Source: Prevotella sp.
GTDB lineage: Bacteria > Bacteroidota > Bacteroidia > Bacteroidales > Bacteroidaceae
Length of the DNA stretch: 46,079 nucleotides
Assembly (NCBI GenBank): GCA_017474845.1
Contig: JAFVGS010000001.1
Location: forward strand, 1 to 46,079
Reading direction: 5' to 3'
Position numbers and translations under genes: made by a program. Positions 24,947 to 32,716 of this stretch are shown one piece after another; positions within the stretch are counted from its first letter, which is position 1, and each line of letters begins with the position of its first letter. The notes under the pieces are model-generated. The model had not been told where the DNA came from. It did not search any database and saw nothing but the letters and a program-made list of their open reading frames with translations.

Positions 24947-26896
24947 ATGAATAATAACAAATACCCGCATCTCACAAGCCCCATCCAGCTGGGCAAGGTG
25001 ACCTTCCGTAACCGTATCTTCTCGGCACCTATGGGTGCTACTGACATTACCGCTGACTGCTGTCCAGGCCCTCGTACGCAAGGCTTCTATGAACTTCGCG
25101 CCAAGGGTGGTGCTGCTGCCGTGACCGTCAGCGAACTCGTAGTCCATCCTGAAACCGACGGCAGCCACATGCTGCACCTCGATCTTGAGACGGTGGGCTG
25201 TCTGGCTGCCCATACCTTCGTGGCCGATGCCATCCGTCGTCACGGGGCTGTGCCAAGCATCGAACTGTCGCACTCTGGCCAGTATGCCGGAACCTATATG
25301 TCTGACAAGAACAAGAAGGCGAGCCTGAACCAATGGGGACCCAGCGACGGCACTCGTCCTGACGGCCGTCCTGTGAAGGCGCTCTCCAAGGAACAGATTG
25401 CCGACATCGTGAAGGCATACGGCGAGAAAGCTGCGCTCTGTAAACGTGCCGGCTACGAGATGATCATGGTGCATGCGGGTCACGGCTGGCTGTTGCACCA
25501 GTTCCTCTCGCCTTATCTGAATCATCGTACCGACGAGTACGGAGGCTCACTGGAGAACCGCATCCGTATCGTCCGTGAGGTACTTGCCTCGGTACGCAAT
25601 GCCGTAGGACCTGGCTTCCCTGTGGAGGTGCGTCTCAGCGGTAGCGAATTGTTCGATGGCGGCTATGGCATCGAGGACGGTATCAAGATTGCGCAGGCTG
25701 TCGAAGAGTATGTGGACCTGATCCACGTCTCAGCAGGTTCCTATCAGTTCGGCTTCTTCAACACCACACCTCCGATGTTCGATGAGCACGGTGTGAACGT
25801 ATGGTTGGCTGCAGAGATCAAGAAGCACGTCAAGAAGCCCGTCGCTACGATCGGTGCGCTCAGCGATCCTGAGCAGATGGAGCGTATCATCGCCGAGGGA
25901 AAGGCCGATGTGGTGTATATGGCCCGCCAGCTGCTGGCCGATCCGTTCCATCCGCAGAAGGTGATGGCAGGTCAGGAAGACCGTATCGTGAAGTGCTTGC
26001 GTTGCTACACCTGTATGGCAGAGCGTCCTGTCACCTTCACCCGCCGTTGTGCCGTCAATCCGTTGATTGGTCGTGAGATAGAGGGCATGGAGGTACTGCC
26101 TGCCCGTCAGAGCAAGAAGGTGATGGTGGTTGGTGCCGGTGTTGCCGGACTCAAGGCCGCCATTACGGCTGCCCAGCGCGGTCACAAGGTGATTCTCTGC
26201 GAGAAGGCGGACAAGGTGGGCGGTATCCTGAAGTCGGAACAGGCCCTCCCGTTCAAGTATGAGATGTATGAGTTGGGGGTTGTCCTGGAGCGTCAGGCCA
26301 AGGATGAGGGTGTGGAGATTCGTCTGAACACTACCGTCACGCCTGAGTATGTGGAGCAGGAGGGTGTCGATGCGCTCATCCTGGCTGTCGGTTCTACGCC
26401 GCTCGTGCCGCCCATCCCAGGCATCGACTCTGACAACGTGATCATCGTCAACGAGTATTATCTTAATAAGGATAAGGTTGCCGATAGCGTCGTCGTGCTG
26501 GGTGGTGGTCTTGCTGGTTGCGAGTGTGCCATCCATCTGGGTATGGAAGGCAAGAAAGTGGAACTGGTTGAGATGCGCGACACCCTTGCTGCTGACTGCA
26601 ACATCCGCCAGCGTCCCATCCTCATGCGTAAGGTGGCGGAGTTCTCAACGGCTCATACAGAATATACGGGCCAGAAGATTACGGCTGATGGTGTCATCTG
26701 CAAGGATAAGGACGGCAACGAGGTGCTCGTTCCCGGCAAGACGGTCATCTGCGCCCTTGGCCAGCGTGCCAACCGTGCCGATGTCGATGCCCTCCGCCGC
26801 TGCGCCCCGTTCGTCCGTGAGGTAGGTGACTGTGTCCGTCCTGCGAACATCACCAAAGCCATCTACGAGGCCTATCACGCAGCTTTGGATATCTAA
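24947..26896 (+). CDS. OYE-family NADH:flavin / dienoyl-CoA-type reductase
   Basis: Multi-cofactor oxidoreductase with the architecture of 2,4-dienoyl-CoA reductase, trimethylamine dehydrogenase and the BaiCD/BaiH bile-acid enzymes. 649 residues: N-terminal FMN-binding TIM barrel (about 1-345), a [4Fe-4S] ligand set C350, C353, C356 and C368 (CX2CX2CX11C), then an FAD/NAD(P) module with two dinucleotide folds (VVGAGVAGLKAA, about residue 390, and VVLGGGLAGCECA, about 515). Electrons would pass from NAD(P)H through FAD and Fe-S to FMN and on to an unsaturated acceptor. The acceptor cannot be told; alternatives are enoate, dienoyl-CoA or steroid-like compounds. First gene of an operon with the GH105 gene, 7 bp downstream. 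Confidence 0.9.
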   Translation: MNNNKYPHLTSPIQLGKVTFRNRIFSAPMGATDITADCCPGPRTQGFYELRAKGGAAAVTVSELVVHPETDGSHMLHLDLETVGCLAAHTFVADAIRRHGAVPSIELSHSGQYAGTYMSDKNKKASLNQWGPSDGTRPDGRPVKALSKEQIADIVKAYGEKAALCKRAGYEMIMVHAGHGWLLHQFLSPYLNHRTDEYGGSLENRIRIVREVLASVRNAVGPGFPVEVRLSGSELFDGGYGIEDGIKIAQAVEEYVDLIHVSAGSYQFGFFNTTPPMFDEHGVNVWLAAEIKKHVKKPVATIGALSDPEQMERIIAEGKADVVYMARQLLADPFHPQKVMAGQEDRIVKCLRCYTCMAERPVTFTRRCAVNPLIGREIEGMEVLPARQSKKVMVVGAGVAGLKAAITAAQRGHKVILCEKADKVGGILKSEQALPFKYEMYELGVVLERQAKDEGVEIRLNTTVTPEYVEQEGVDALILAVGSTPLVPPIPGIDSDNVIIVNEYYLNKDKVADSVVVLGGGLAGCECAIHLGMEGKKVELVEMRDTLAADCNIRQRPILMRKVAEFSTAHTEYTGQKITADGVICKDKDGNEVLVPGKTVICALGQRANRADVDALRRCAPFVREVGDCVRPANITKAIYEAYHAALDI

Positions 26897-26903
26897 CAAC
26901 AAC

Positions 26904-28256
26904 ATGAAAAGAAACTACCTACTACTACTGCTGCTCGTCGCCATTGGCGTCAGAGCAGCAGATTATACCCATTACAGCGAGTGGATCACCGCTTCGGAAA
27001 TGAAGCGGACTCCACATTCTTACAATCTCAATTTCTCTGCCTGGATGCCTAACTGGTCGTACCAGACGGGGGTGGAACTCGACGGGATGCTCGACGTCTA
27101 TACCACCTATGGCGACGAGAAACTGGGCAACTATCTCAAGGAGTACCCTGCCAAGATGATCGACGCGAAGGGCAATATCACGGGCTACAAATACGATGAC
27201 TTCAACCTCGACAACGTCCGTCCTGGCCACTTCCTGATGCGATACTATCAGCTGTTCCCTGCCAAGAAGGACTCGCTGGCACTCGACTTGTTGATGAGCC
27301 AGCTTGAGAACCAACCCCGTACTGACGAGGGCGTCTGGTGGCACAAGGCCATCTATGCCCGTCAAGTGTGGCTCGACGGCATCTTCATGGGACTGCCTTT
27401 CTATACGCTGGCAGCACCCACCCTCGCTCCTGGCTATGAGACGGATTATTATGATGACGCCGTGGACCAGATTACGAAGACTGACCAACGTACCTACGAC
27501 GCTGCCACCAGACTGTGGAAGCATGCCTGGGACGAGACCCACGAGATGTTCTGGGCCAATCCCACGACGGGTCTCAGCCAGCACACTTGGGCAAGGGCCT
27601 TGGGATGGTTCACGATGGCGATGGTTGAGATCCTCGATGCCCTGCCAGAGACCTACGAACCTCGCCAGCAGGTGATCGACTTGTTCCAACGGGCGATGAC
27701 GAGCGTCGTTGAATATCAGGATGCAGCCAGTGGCGTATGGTTTGATGTGCTCGACGTCGACGACCCGCGTAACTACCTCGAAGCCACAGCCTCATCGATG
27801 TTCGCCTACTGTCTGCTGAAAGGTCATCGGATGGGTTACCTCGATGACAAATTCCTTGAAGCAGGCATTAAGGCGTATAAAGGTATCATCAAGGAGTTTG
27901 TGAAACAGAATGCCAATGGCACTATCTCGCTGACGAAGTGCTGTGAGGTGTCGGGCCTGGGGCCAGAGAACAAGCCTCATCGCGACGGCTCGTTCGAATA
28001 TTATATGAGCGAGAACGTTCGCGACAACGATCCCAAAGGCATCGGCCCCTTCATTTGGGCTTCGCTGGAAATGGAAGGTCTTGGCTTCACCATTCAGAAT
28101 CTGGACACGCATACGGCCATCTCTGCTCCCAAGGCCAGCCACCCAGCAAACGGAATCCGCTATGACCTGCAGGGTCGCAAGATCAGCAGCTCCACCAGAG
28201 GCATCATCATCCAAGACGGCAGGAAATACCTGTTGAGTAATCGTAGAGATAAGTAG
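26904..28256 (+). CDS. GH105 unsaturated glucuronyl/rhamnogalacturonyl hydrolase
   Basis: Glycoside hydrolase family 105 (YteR/RhiN type), which removes the unsaturated uronic acid left by pectate or other polysaccharide lyases. 450 residues with a signal peptide (MKRNYLLLLLLVAIGVRAAD) and an (alpha/alpha)6-barrel. The catalytic Asp is probably D158 in RQVWLDGIFMGLPFY; other conserved blocks are HTWARALGWFTMAMVEIL and NYLEATASSMFAYCLLKG. After the barrel, about 45 residues form a tail with YDLQGRK and GIIIQDGRKYLL, resembling short type IX secretion/sorting tails. The start at 26904 is chosen because it gives the signal peptide; it is 7 bp after the oxidoreductase stop. No lyase gene is in the window. 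Confidence 0.9.
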   Translation: MKRNYLLLLLLVAIGVRAADYTHYSEWITASEMKRTPHSYNLNFSAWMPNWSYQTGVELDGMLDVYTTYGDEKLGNYLKEYPAKMIDAKGNITGYKYDDFNLDNVRPGHFLMRYYQLFPAKKDSLALDLLMSQLENQPRTDEGVWWHKAIYARQVWLDGIFMGLPFYTLAAPTLAPGYETDYYDDAVDQITKTDQRTYDAATRLWKHAWDETHEMFWANPTTGLSQHTWARALGWFTMAMVEILDALPETYEPRQQVIDLFQRAMTSVVEYQDAASGVWFDVLDVDDPRNYLEATASSMFAYCLLKGHRMGYLDDKFLEAGIKAYKGIIKEFVKQNANGTISLTKCCEVSGLGPENKPHRDGSFEYYMSENVRDNDPKGIGPFIWASLEMEGLGFTIQNLDTHTAISAPKASHPANGIRYDLQGRKISSSTRGIIIQDGRKYLLSNRRDK

Positions 28257-28304
28257 TTTGGCCTCATCCCTCACCGCCACTCTCAGGCAAGAATTTGAAA
28301 AGGA

Positions 28305-28324
28305 GACCGACACATCTGTCAGTC
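28305..28324 (-). terminator. Hairpin between convergent GH105 and HU-HIG genes
   Basis: Arms 28305-28312 and 28317-28324 (GACCGACA with TGTCAGTC; one G-U wobble when read on the minus strand), 4-nt loop. It lies in the 100-bp gap between convergent stops; no T-run, so termination is only likely. Confidence 0.35.
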
Positions 28325-28357
28325 CCCTCGTCGTGATTTCCGGATGGTCCGTCGGCT

Positions 28358-29167
28358 TTAGTTCACGTCGTTGCCGCCGCCGTTGCTGCCACCGCCGCCG
28401 CTGCCCTTGGTGAAGCTCTTGGTGCTCACCTGGCTCGACACACCGTCCTTGATGGCGATAGCCTTCACGGTTGCCGTGTCGCTCAGGGTGAAGGGCTCAC
28501 TGTAGAGCGTGCTCTCAGCCGTAGGCGTGCTGCCGTCGGTGGTGTAGCGGATCTCTGCACTGGCAGGACCGCTGATGCTCACCTGCGTGGTGTCAGTGAA
28601 CTGGGTCTCACCACTGATGGTGGGCGCCGTCACGGATGGAGTCATAGATCCACTGCCGCTGTTGTTCTGATCGCCGGTGTTGCCACCGTCGTTCTCGCCA
28701 GTTTCGGTAGTGTTGTCGGACTCCTCGATGGTGCCGTCATCGGTGCTGGTTACGCGCTTCACCTCGTTGCCATTACGGTCGTAGCAGGTGATGACGACGC
28801 TGGTGTCCCTCAACTCCTGCTTCAGCTCAACGGCTGGAGTAAAGATGATGCGACGCGTGGTGATCAAGTCTGCCTTCACCTTGTTCACATCAGCCACCGA
28901 CTTGGCGCTCAGACCGAAGCGGGCACTGCCAAGACCAGGAATAGGAATACTGTGTCCTTCCGGCAGCCAAGCCTTGATTACCTCTCCGGCGGCGTCCCAA
29001 CAAGCTTTCATAACTCCCTCAGAAACCCCGCTTCTGAGTGCGGCCTCACGGATCACCTTGTCTTGTGAGAGTGCCGAGTACAACTCGGGCATCATCACGT
29101 AACGATACTCGCCGGCATACTTGCCGACTTTGAACTCGCGTTCCTTTGCTTTAACTTTTAATGACAT
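28358..29167 (-). CDS. HU-HIG DNA-binding protein with chitobiase-type C-terminal domain
   Basis: Histone-like protein of the Bacteroidetes HU-HIG group. In 269 residues, the first about 125 form the HU-like domain (SLKVKAKEREFKVGKYAGEYRYV at the very N-terminus, and a long alpha hairpin followed by IPGLGSARFGLSAK). A strand-rich segment and a Thr/Asn/Gly linker come next, then an Ig-like chitobiase/hexosaminidase C-terminal-type domain (about 190-252, EIRYTTDGSTPTAESTLYSE), ending in a glycine-rich tail (KGSGGGGSNGGGNDVN). The mixture of a DNA-binding and an extracellular-type domain is odd but fits the family's HU plus Ig plus Gly definition. It is downstream of the primase/helicase genes on the same strand, which is common in Bacteroidales. 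Function unknown. Confidence 0.85.
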   Translation of the reverse strand: MSLKVKAKEREFKVGKYAGEYRYVMMPELYSALSQDKVIREAALRSGVSEGVMKACWDAAGEVIKAWLPEGHSIPIPGLGSARFGLSAKSVADVNKVKADLITTRRIIFTPAVELKQELRDTSVVITCYDRNGNEVKRVTSTDDGTIEESDNTTETGENDGGNTGDQNNSGSGSMTPSVTAPTISGETQFTDTTQVSISGPASAEIRYTTDGSTPTAESTLYSEPFTLSDTATVKAIAIKDGVSSQVSTKSFTKGSGGGGSNGGGNDVN

Positions 29168-29198
29168 CGTCTTAAAGTTTTAAGCGTTAATACTAAAG

Positions 29199-29336
29199 TT
29201 AACTAACACATGGTTCAGGATTTCCTTCCGCTTTAAGTGCGCTTGCTGGTCGACCAGTTCCTTTCGGAGCTGTTTTTCTACTCTTCGGTGCAGTAAAAAT
29301 TGCTCTTCGGAGCAGATTTTCCTCGACCGCACTCAT
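29199..29336 (-). CDS. Possible 45-residue basic small protein
   Basis: ATG at 29336, stop at 29199, in the 360-bp leader between the helicase and HU-HIG genes. The product is basic and Ala/Pro/Lys-rich (RAIFTAPKSRKTAPKGTGRP in its middle), with no signal peptide. The DNA contains three roughly 22-bp units with CTCCGAAGAG/CACCGAAGAG cores (29255-29316) and a CTGGTCGACCAG palindrome (29246-29257). These could be RNA hairpins rather than code. No homologue recognised, so this is a weak call; Bacteroidales loci of this type do often carry a tiny gene in this position. Confidence 0.25.
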   Translation of the reverse strand: MSAVEENLLRRAIFTAPKSRKTAPKGTGRPASALKAEGNPEPCVS

Positions 29337-29412
29337 GCAAGTTTTCTATCCTTATCCATAATACGGGCAAAAACGTGTCTGGGGTTTACCGAGTGAAATG
29401 GAGATGAGGATG

Positions 29413-29524
29413 AGTGACGAGTGACATCAACGACATTGACTTTCTAACTGGATAATCATAAATACCATCTTGTATTTTTCTTTTTTCTCTTGGAAAGTTA
29501 TAATCTCGATTGTCACTCGTCACT
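29413..29524. repeat. 14-bp inverted repeat flanking end of helicase gene
   Basis: AGTGACGAGTGACA at 29413-29426 and its exact reverse complement at 29511-29524, 84 bp apart. The outer arm ends 2 bp before the helicase stop codon. Purpose unknown; it could form a long-range hairpin that ends the transcript. Confidence 0.5.
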
Positions 29525-29526
29525 TT

Positions 29527-31128
29527 TTAGAATGGCAGCTCTGGCTCTGTTTCTTTTTTATCTATCTGATTCGCAAGCTGTTCACCCTCTTGCTTAAGAT
29601 CTTCGGCCATGATACGCTTAACCACATATACATTCCCTTTATTAGACTTCTTTGTCGGATATATCTTCAATTTCTTCAAGGCCGCATTCACTTTGTGTGG
29701 AGTATATTCTTTATTATAACCTGTGCGTGATGACATCCAGCTTATAATTTCGCCAACAATGACAGCTTGAGCTTGTTCATTAGGCTCAGGCTTGCGCAAT
29801 ACTGTTGGTATAACGGCTTCACAGATGCCCTCGGTAACGTATCTGATGTTGATTTCCTTCAGTCGGGCTATCATTTCTGGAGTAATTGTAGTCGAAAAAC
29901 TTCGTGGGTGTGTTGCCAGGTAGTAGGCTTGAGCGAAAGCTTTGTCAATAGGCATACTATCGTAGTTCTTACTGCCGACGACAGGGAGCACCAGGAAACG
30001 GCGATTGCCAAGATCTTCAGGCAGGAAATCCAAGTGATTGGTAGTGGCAGCAAGTGAGGCGTGTACCTTACGCGTCTTTTCGTTGTGGGCAAATGGCGCA
30101 CGTTCGGTCACAGTATTAGCACCTGCACCTCCCACCATGTTCTTTAACTTGTTGAAGGTCTGGCTGTTCAGCTTAATTTCATCGAGGAAGAAGATGATGC
30201 TGTGAGCCATAGCCAGTTGTTCATCCTTGTCCTTAAATGTTGAGAGTTGTACCGAACTGTGGAGGTAGCGGCGCAAAGGTGTTGGAAGCAGTCGCAGCAC
30301 AAACTCCGTCTTTCCGGTTCCCTCCTTCTCACCCTCCAGCACCAGCATCAACTGGTTTGTTACATCAAGTCCGGCAGACGAAGCTACAAGGCATACAAAC
30401 CAAAGCTTGAAGCACTCAAACAAGAACTCCGCATCTGTTCCCTCCTCCAACTGCAGATACTGGAATATCTGACGAATGTAGTCAACGCGATGTTTCCAAG
30501 GTTTCAGCGACTTAACATATTCCTCTACGGGATTATAGGGCGTTGAGAATACACCTGAGTTGATATACGTGTTGAGGTTGTCCTTTGATACCTTAACGTT
30601 TCTGCTGTGCATACGTGTAAGGACATCGTTAAGTTCACGGTCATCGAACTCGCGCCAATCTTCTTCCCTTGGCTTCAACTCCACTTTCTCGCTGAGCGTG
30701 TTGTAGCGGAATATGTAGTCGCTACTGAGAAATTCATATACCTGTTTGAACAGGTTCTTTCGATCCTCCTCGCGTTCTTCGTCTGTCTTAGGGGGACGTC
30801 CTCTTTTGGGCTTGGCCTCCTTTGGCACAGTGATGTCTATGCCATGCTGCTCTGCCATGTGTACGAGCGTGCCCAAGGTGATTTCGTGGCGAGAAGTCTT
30901 CTGGCAGTTGTTGAACTGAGCGTCGCACTTTGTCTCGTCATACTTTGAATCGAAGGCGCAGATTTTGTGAAACCACTGCCTTCCTACTTCTCCAAAGATG
31001 GAACACACAAAAGCAAACCGCAGGTACTCATCGTAAGTATGGGCGATGTTAACACTTGCATCATAGATGCGTTGGCACAGGAGTTCGAAAAACTCCTTTT
31101 CGGTCATGGTGGAATTATTCTTTTTCAT
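29527..31128 (-). CDS. VirE/VapE-type P-loop helicase
   Basis: Probable replicative helicase of the virulence-associated E / superfamily-3-like group found in Bacteroidetes mobile elements. From the Met at 31128 it has 533 residues. An N-terminal region with a basic segment (KEAKPKRGRPPKTDEEREED, like an AT-hook linker) precedes a P-loop ATPase domain with Walker A EGEKEGTGKTEF (about residues 262-273), Walker B SIIFFLDEI, a sensor in HASLAATTNHLDFLP, and an arginine-rich DLGNRRFLVLPV block. The C-terminal 100 residues resemble a winged helix. The start is chosen so that it overlaps the primase-like gene by only 14 bp, which implies translational coupling. Inferred role: unwinding DNA for a resident island or phage remnant. 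Confidence 0.85.
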   Translation of the reverse strand: MKKNNSTMTEKEFFELLCQRIYDASVNIAHTYDEYLRFAFVCSIFGEVGRQWFHKICAFDSKYDETKCDAQFNNCQKTSRHEITLGTLVHMAEQHGIDITVPKEAKPKRGRPPKTDEEREEDRKNLFKQVYEFLSSDYIFRYNTLSEKVELKPREEDWREFDDRELNDVLTRMHSRNVKVSKDNLNTYINSGVFSTPYNPVEEYVKSLKPWKHRVDYIRQIFQYLQLEEGTDAEFLFECFKLWFVCLVASSAGLDVTNQLMLVLEGEKEGTGKTEFVLRLLPTPLRRYLHSSVQLSTFKDKDEQLAMAHSIIFFLDEIKLNSQTFNKLKNMVGGAGANTVTERAPFAHNEKTRKVHASLAATTNHLDFLPEDLGNRRFLVLPVVGSKNYDSMPIDKAFAQAYYLATHPRSFSTTITPEMIARLKEINIRYVTEGICEAVIPTVLRKPEPNEQAQAVIVGEIISWMSSRTGYNKEYTPHKVNAALKKLKIYPTKKSNKGNVYVVKRIMAEDLKQEGEQLANQIDKKETEPELPF

Positions 31129-31720
31129 TCTGACAGTATTTTGGATTGATATAACATTGGTCATCGTGTCCGAGGAAGCATGCCCTGCACACATCAGAAC
31201 ATCCCCAGTCTGGCTCATAGCCGTATTGTAATACCAAGTGACGGCAGAGTCCGAGATACTGCTCCTTATAGTCGCAGTCTACCAGCCATTCGGGTATCTC
31301 CACCACCCATTTTACCCAAAGCCCTCCAGGAGAGACAAAACTGAGTGCGGTGCTAATGTTCTGGTCTTCAGATAGTTGTAGTGCTAATTGATGGGTTTCT
31401 TCTGTAGAAGTGAGTCCATCAATGTCAATGACGATAAATGGCGATAGGCTTGTTAAAGCCTTTGCCTTTCGAGAAGAGAAGATACCACGGAAAGTAACGA
31501 AGCGGAAGTTTAGCTTTTTGTAGTCGCTGCACTCCGACTTTGTTGCTGATCCGAGCATGGAGCGTAGCGTGTCGGTGGCCTGCTTCGACTGTTCTGACTT
31601 GATGTAGTCGTACACTTGCTTGATGCTCCAAGCTCCAAACGGGCGGGTAGCCATTACGGCTACCCCCTCGTGATTGCGGTATCCCTGTGGGAATACTGAG
31701 AAATGTTTGTTGTCTGTCAT
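31115..31720 (-). CDS. VirE N-terminal / AEP primase-like protein (BT4734-like)
   Basis: 201-residue protein matching the Bacteroidetes BT4734/VirE_N type, which resembles the catalytic core of archaeo-eukaryotic primases. Seen: the hhDhDG metal motif as SPFIVIDIDGL (about residues 92-102), the following STALSFVSPGGLWVKWVV strand pair, and the C-terminal SDVCRACFLGHDDQCY block, which corresponds to the conserved S...R..F...D motif. It directly precedes the helicase gene with a 14-bp overlap, so the pair likely forms a split primase-helicase. In many relatives these are one polypeptide. Expected to act with the AT-rich palindromic tract upstream. Confidence 0.85.
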   Translation of the reverse strand: MTDNKHFSVFPQGYRNHEGVAVMATRPFGAWSIKQVYDYIKSEQSKQATDTLRSMLGSATKSECSDYKKLNFRFVTFRGIFSSRKAKALTSLSPFIVIDIDGLTSTEETHQLALQLSEDQNISTALSFVSPGGLWVKWVVEIPEWLVDCDYKEQYLGLCRHLVLQYGYEPDWGCSDVCRACFLGHDDQCYINPKYCQNEKE

Positions 31721-31743
31721 TGTCGTTACTTTTTAATGTTCAA

Positions 31744-32097
31744 CTACAATCGGTCAAAAAACCCGTACAGGTTTACCAACAGATCATCGACGTGTTCAAT
31801 GCAGGTGATGGTGAACGCTTCGCCAGTGTAGAACAGGGCTAAAGCCTCCACAATCACATTCTGCATGTGAGGGTCGAAACCACGCAGGCTGTTGCATACC
31901 TCGTAGAATAGGTGTGCATTCTTGTGCGGGTTCGCCATCACCATCAGCGTGCTTAAAGCATCCTTGTTGATGCCGTAAGCTGAATGCAGATCCAACACTC
32001 GGACTTCCCTCGAAATCCCTTTCACTCGCTTACTGCCTCGACGGGCAGCGCTGAAAACTTTCTTTTTCTTCATTTTATGAAAGTTTTTAAGTTGCAT
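31744..32097 (-). CDS. Small basic hypothetical protein of the primase cassette
   Basis: 117 residues from the Met at 32097 (MQLKNFHKMKKKKVFS); a start at 32073 (MKKKK) is equally plausible. An upstream in-frame ATG at 32211 would add residues from a low-complexity GC/AT tract and is rejected. The N-terminus is strongly basic (KMKKKKVFSAARRGSKRVKG), followed by a helical C-terminal part (ALSTLMVMANPHKNAHLFYE, EALALFYTGEAFTITCI). It is probably DNA- or RNA-binding by charge only; I do not recognise the family. First gene of the minus-strand primase cassette, 23 bp before the primase-like gene, behind a roughly 335-nt leader. Confidence 0.65.
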   Translation of the reverse strand: MQLKNFHKMKKKKVFSAARRGSKRVKGISREVRVLDLHSAYGINKDALSTLMVMANPHKNAHLFYEVCNSLRGFDPHMQNVIVEALALFYTGEAFTITCIEHVDDLLVNLYGFFDRL

Positions 32098-32215
32098 AGG
32101 GAGACTATTCACCCTTGCGGCTTGAACATTTTGGATATTCAAGTTGCAATACGTGCAATTTGTTGTTCTGGGTTTACTGAGAGAAAAAACAGAGAGGCTT
32201 CGCGTACGCACACGA

Positions 32216-32340
32216 CGCCGGAGCGTGTATGCATGCGCGCGAAAATTTATATTCTAAGAATATAATATATAGAGAATAATATAATTTACTCTATATACCC
32301 TATATATAAGCTATACCTGTAAAACCAATACGCGCGCGCA
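32216..32340. other. AT-rich palindromic tract, origin-like
   Basis: Between alternating GC blocks (GCATGCGCGCGA at 32231-32242 and CGCGCGCG near 32331-32338) lies an almost pure A/T segment. It holds two exact inverted repeats: TTATATTCT-A-AGAATATAA (32247-32265) and TATATAGAG...CTCTATATA (about 32266-32298). It sits directly upstream of a primase/helicase cassette, as island origins often do. Origin function is inference; the tract is also the leader of the cassette. Confidence 0.4.
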
Positions 32341-32382
32341 TAAAACCCCTCCAGAAAAAAGAAGATCGTTAGGAAATAAAAA

Positions 32383-32411
32383 ATGGGGGGGTAGCCATCA
32401 GGCCCCTCCCC
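32383..32411 (-). terminator. Possible attenuator in the primase cassette leader
   Basis: On the minus strand GGGGAGGGGCC-TGAT-GGCTACCCCCCC forms an imperfect GC-rich hairpin followed at once by ATTTTTTATTT, the layout of an intrinsic terminator. It lies about 30 nt after the predicted transcription start and about 290 nt before the first start codon, so most transcripts may stop early. Confidence 0.5.
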
Positions 32412-32438
32412 GGTTTAACTTGCACCCCTTTCCAGTCG

Positions 32439-32470
32439 CAAAGGTACAGGTTTTCTGTGACATTTCCAAA
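32439..32470 (-). promoter_or_regulatory. Promoter of primase cassette
   Basis: Minus strand: TTTG (32470-32467), 20-bp spacer, TACCTTTG (32446-32439). This predicts a roughly 335-nt leader before the small basic protein gene. The stretch 32471-32716 up to the opposite promoter holds nothing I can name. Confidence 0.6.
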
Positions 32471-32716
32471 TGTTTTCAGATAAAAATCATCTTACTTGAT
32501 TCAAATCAATGTATTTGCATAAGACTTAGATTTGTTGTGGTTGGGGTGTTTACCTTTATGTTTTTGGAGGAATTATTGATAACACATTGGTTGTCAGATA
32601 TTTGTAAAGTACGAATGATTTGACTTGTTTAGGTCGCTTTTCAATTCTGATGGCATAATATTCCATAAAAAAATCACTTTTTTTTCATTACAGCACATAT
32701 TTACAAATAAAATTTG

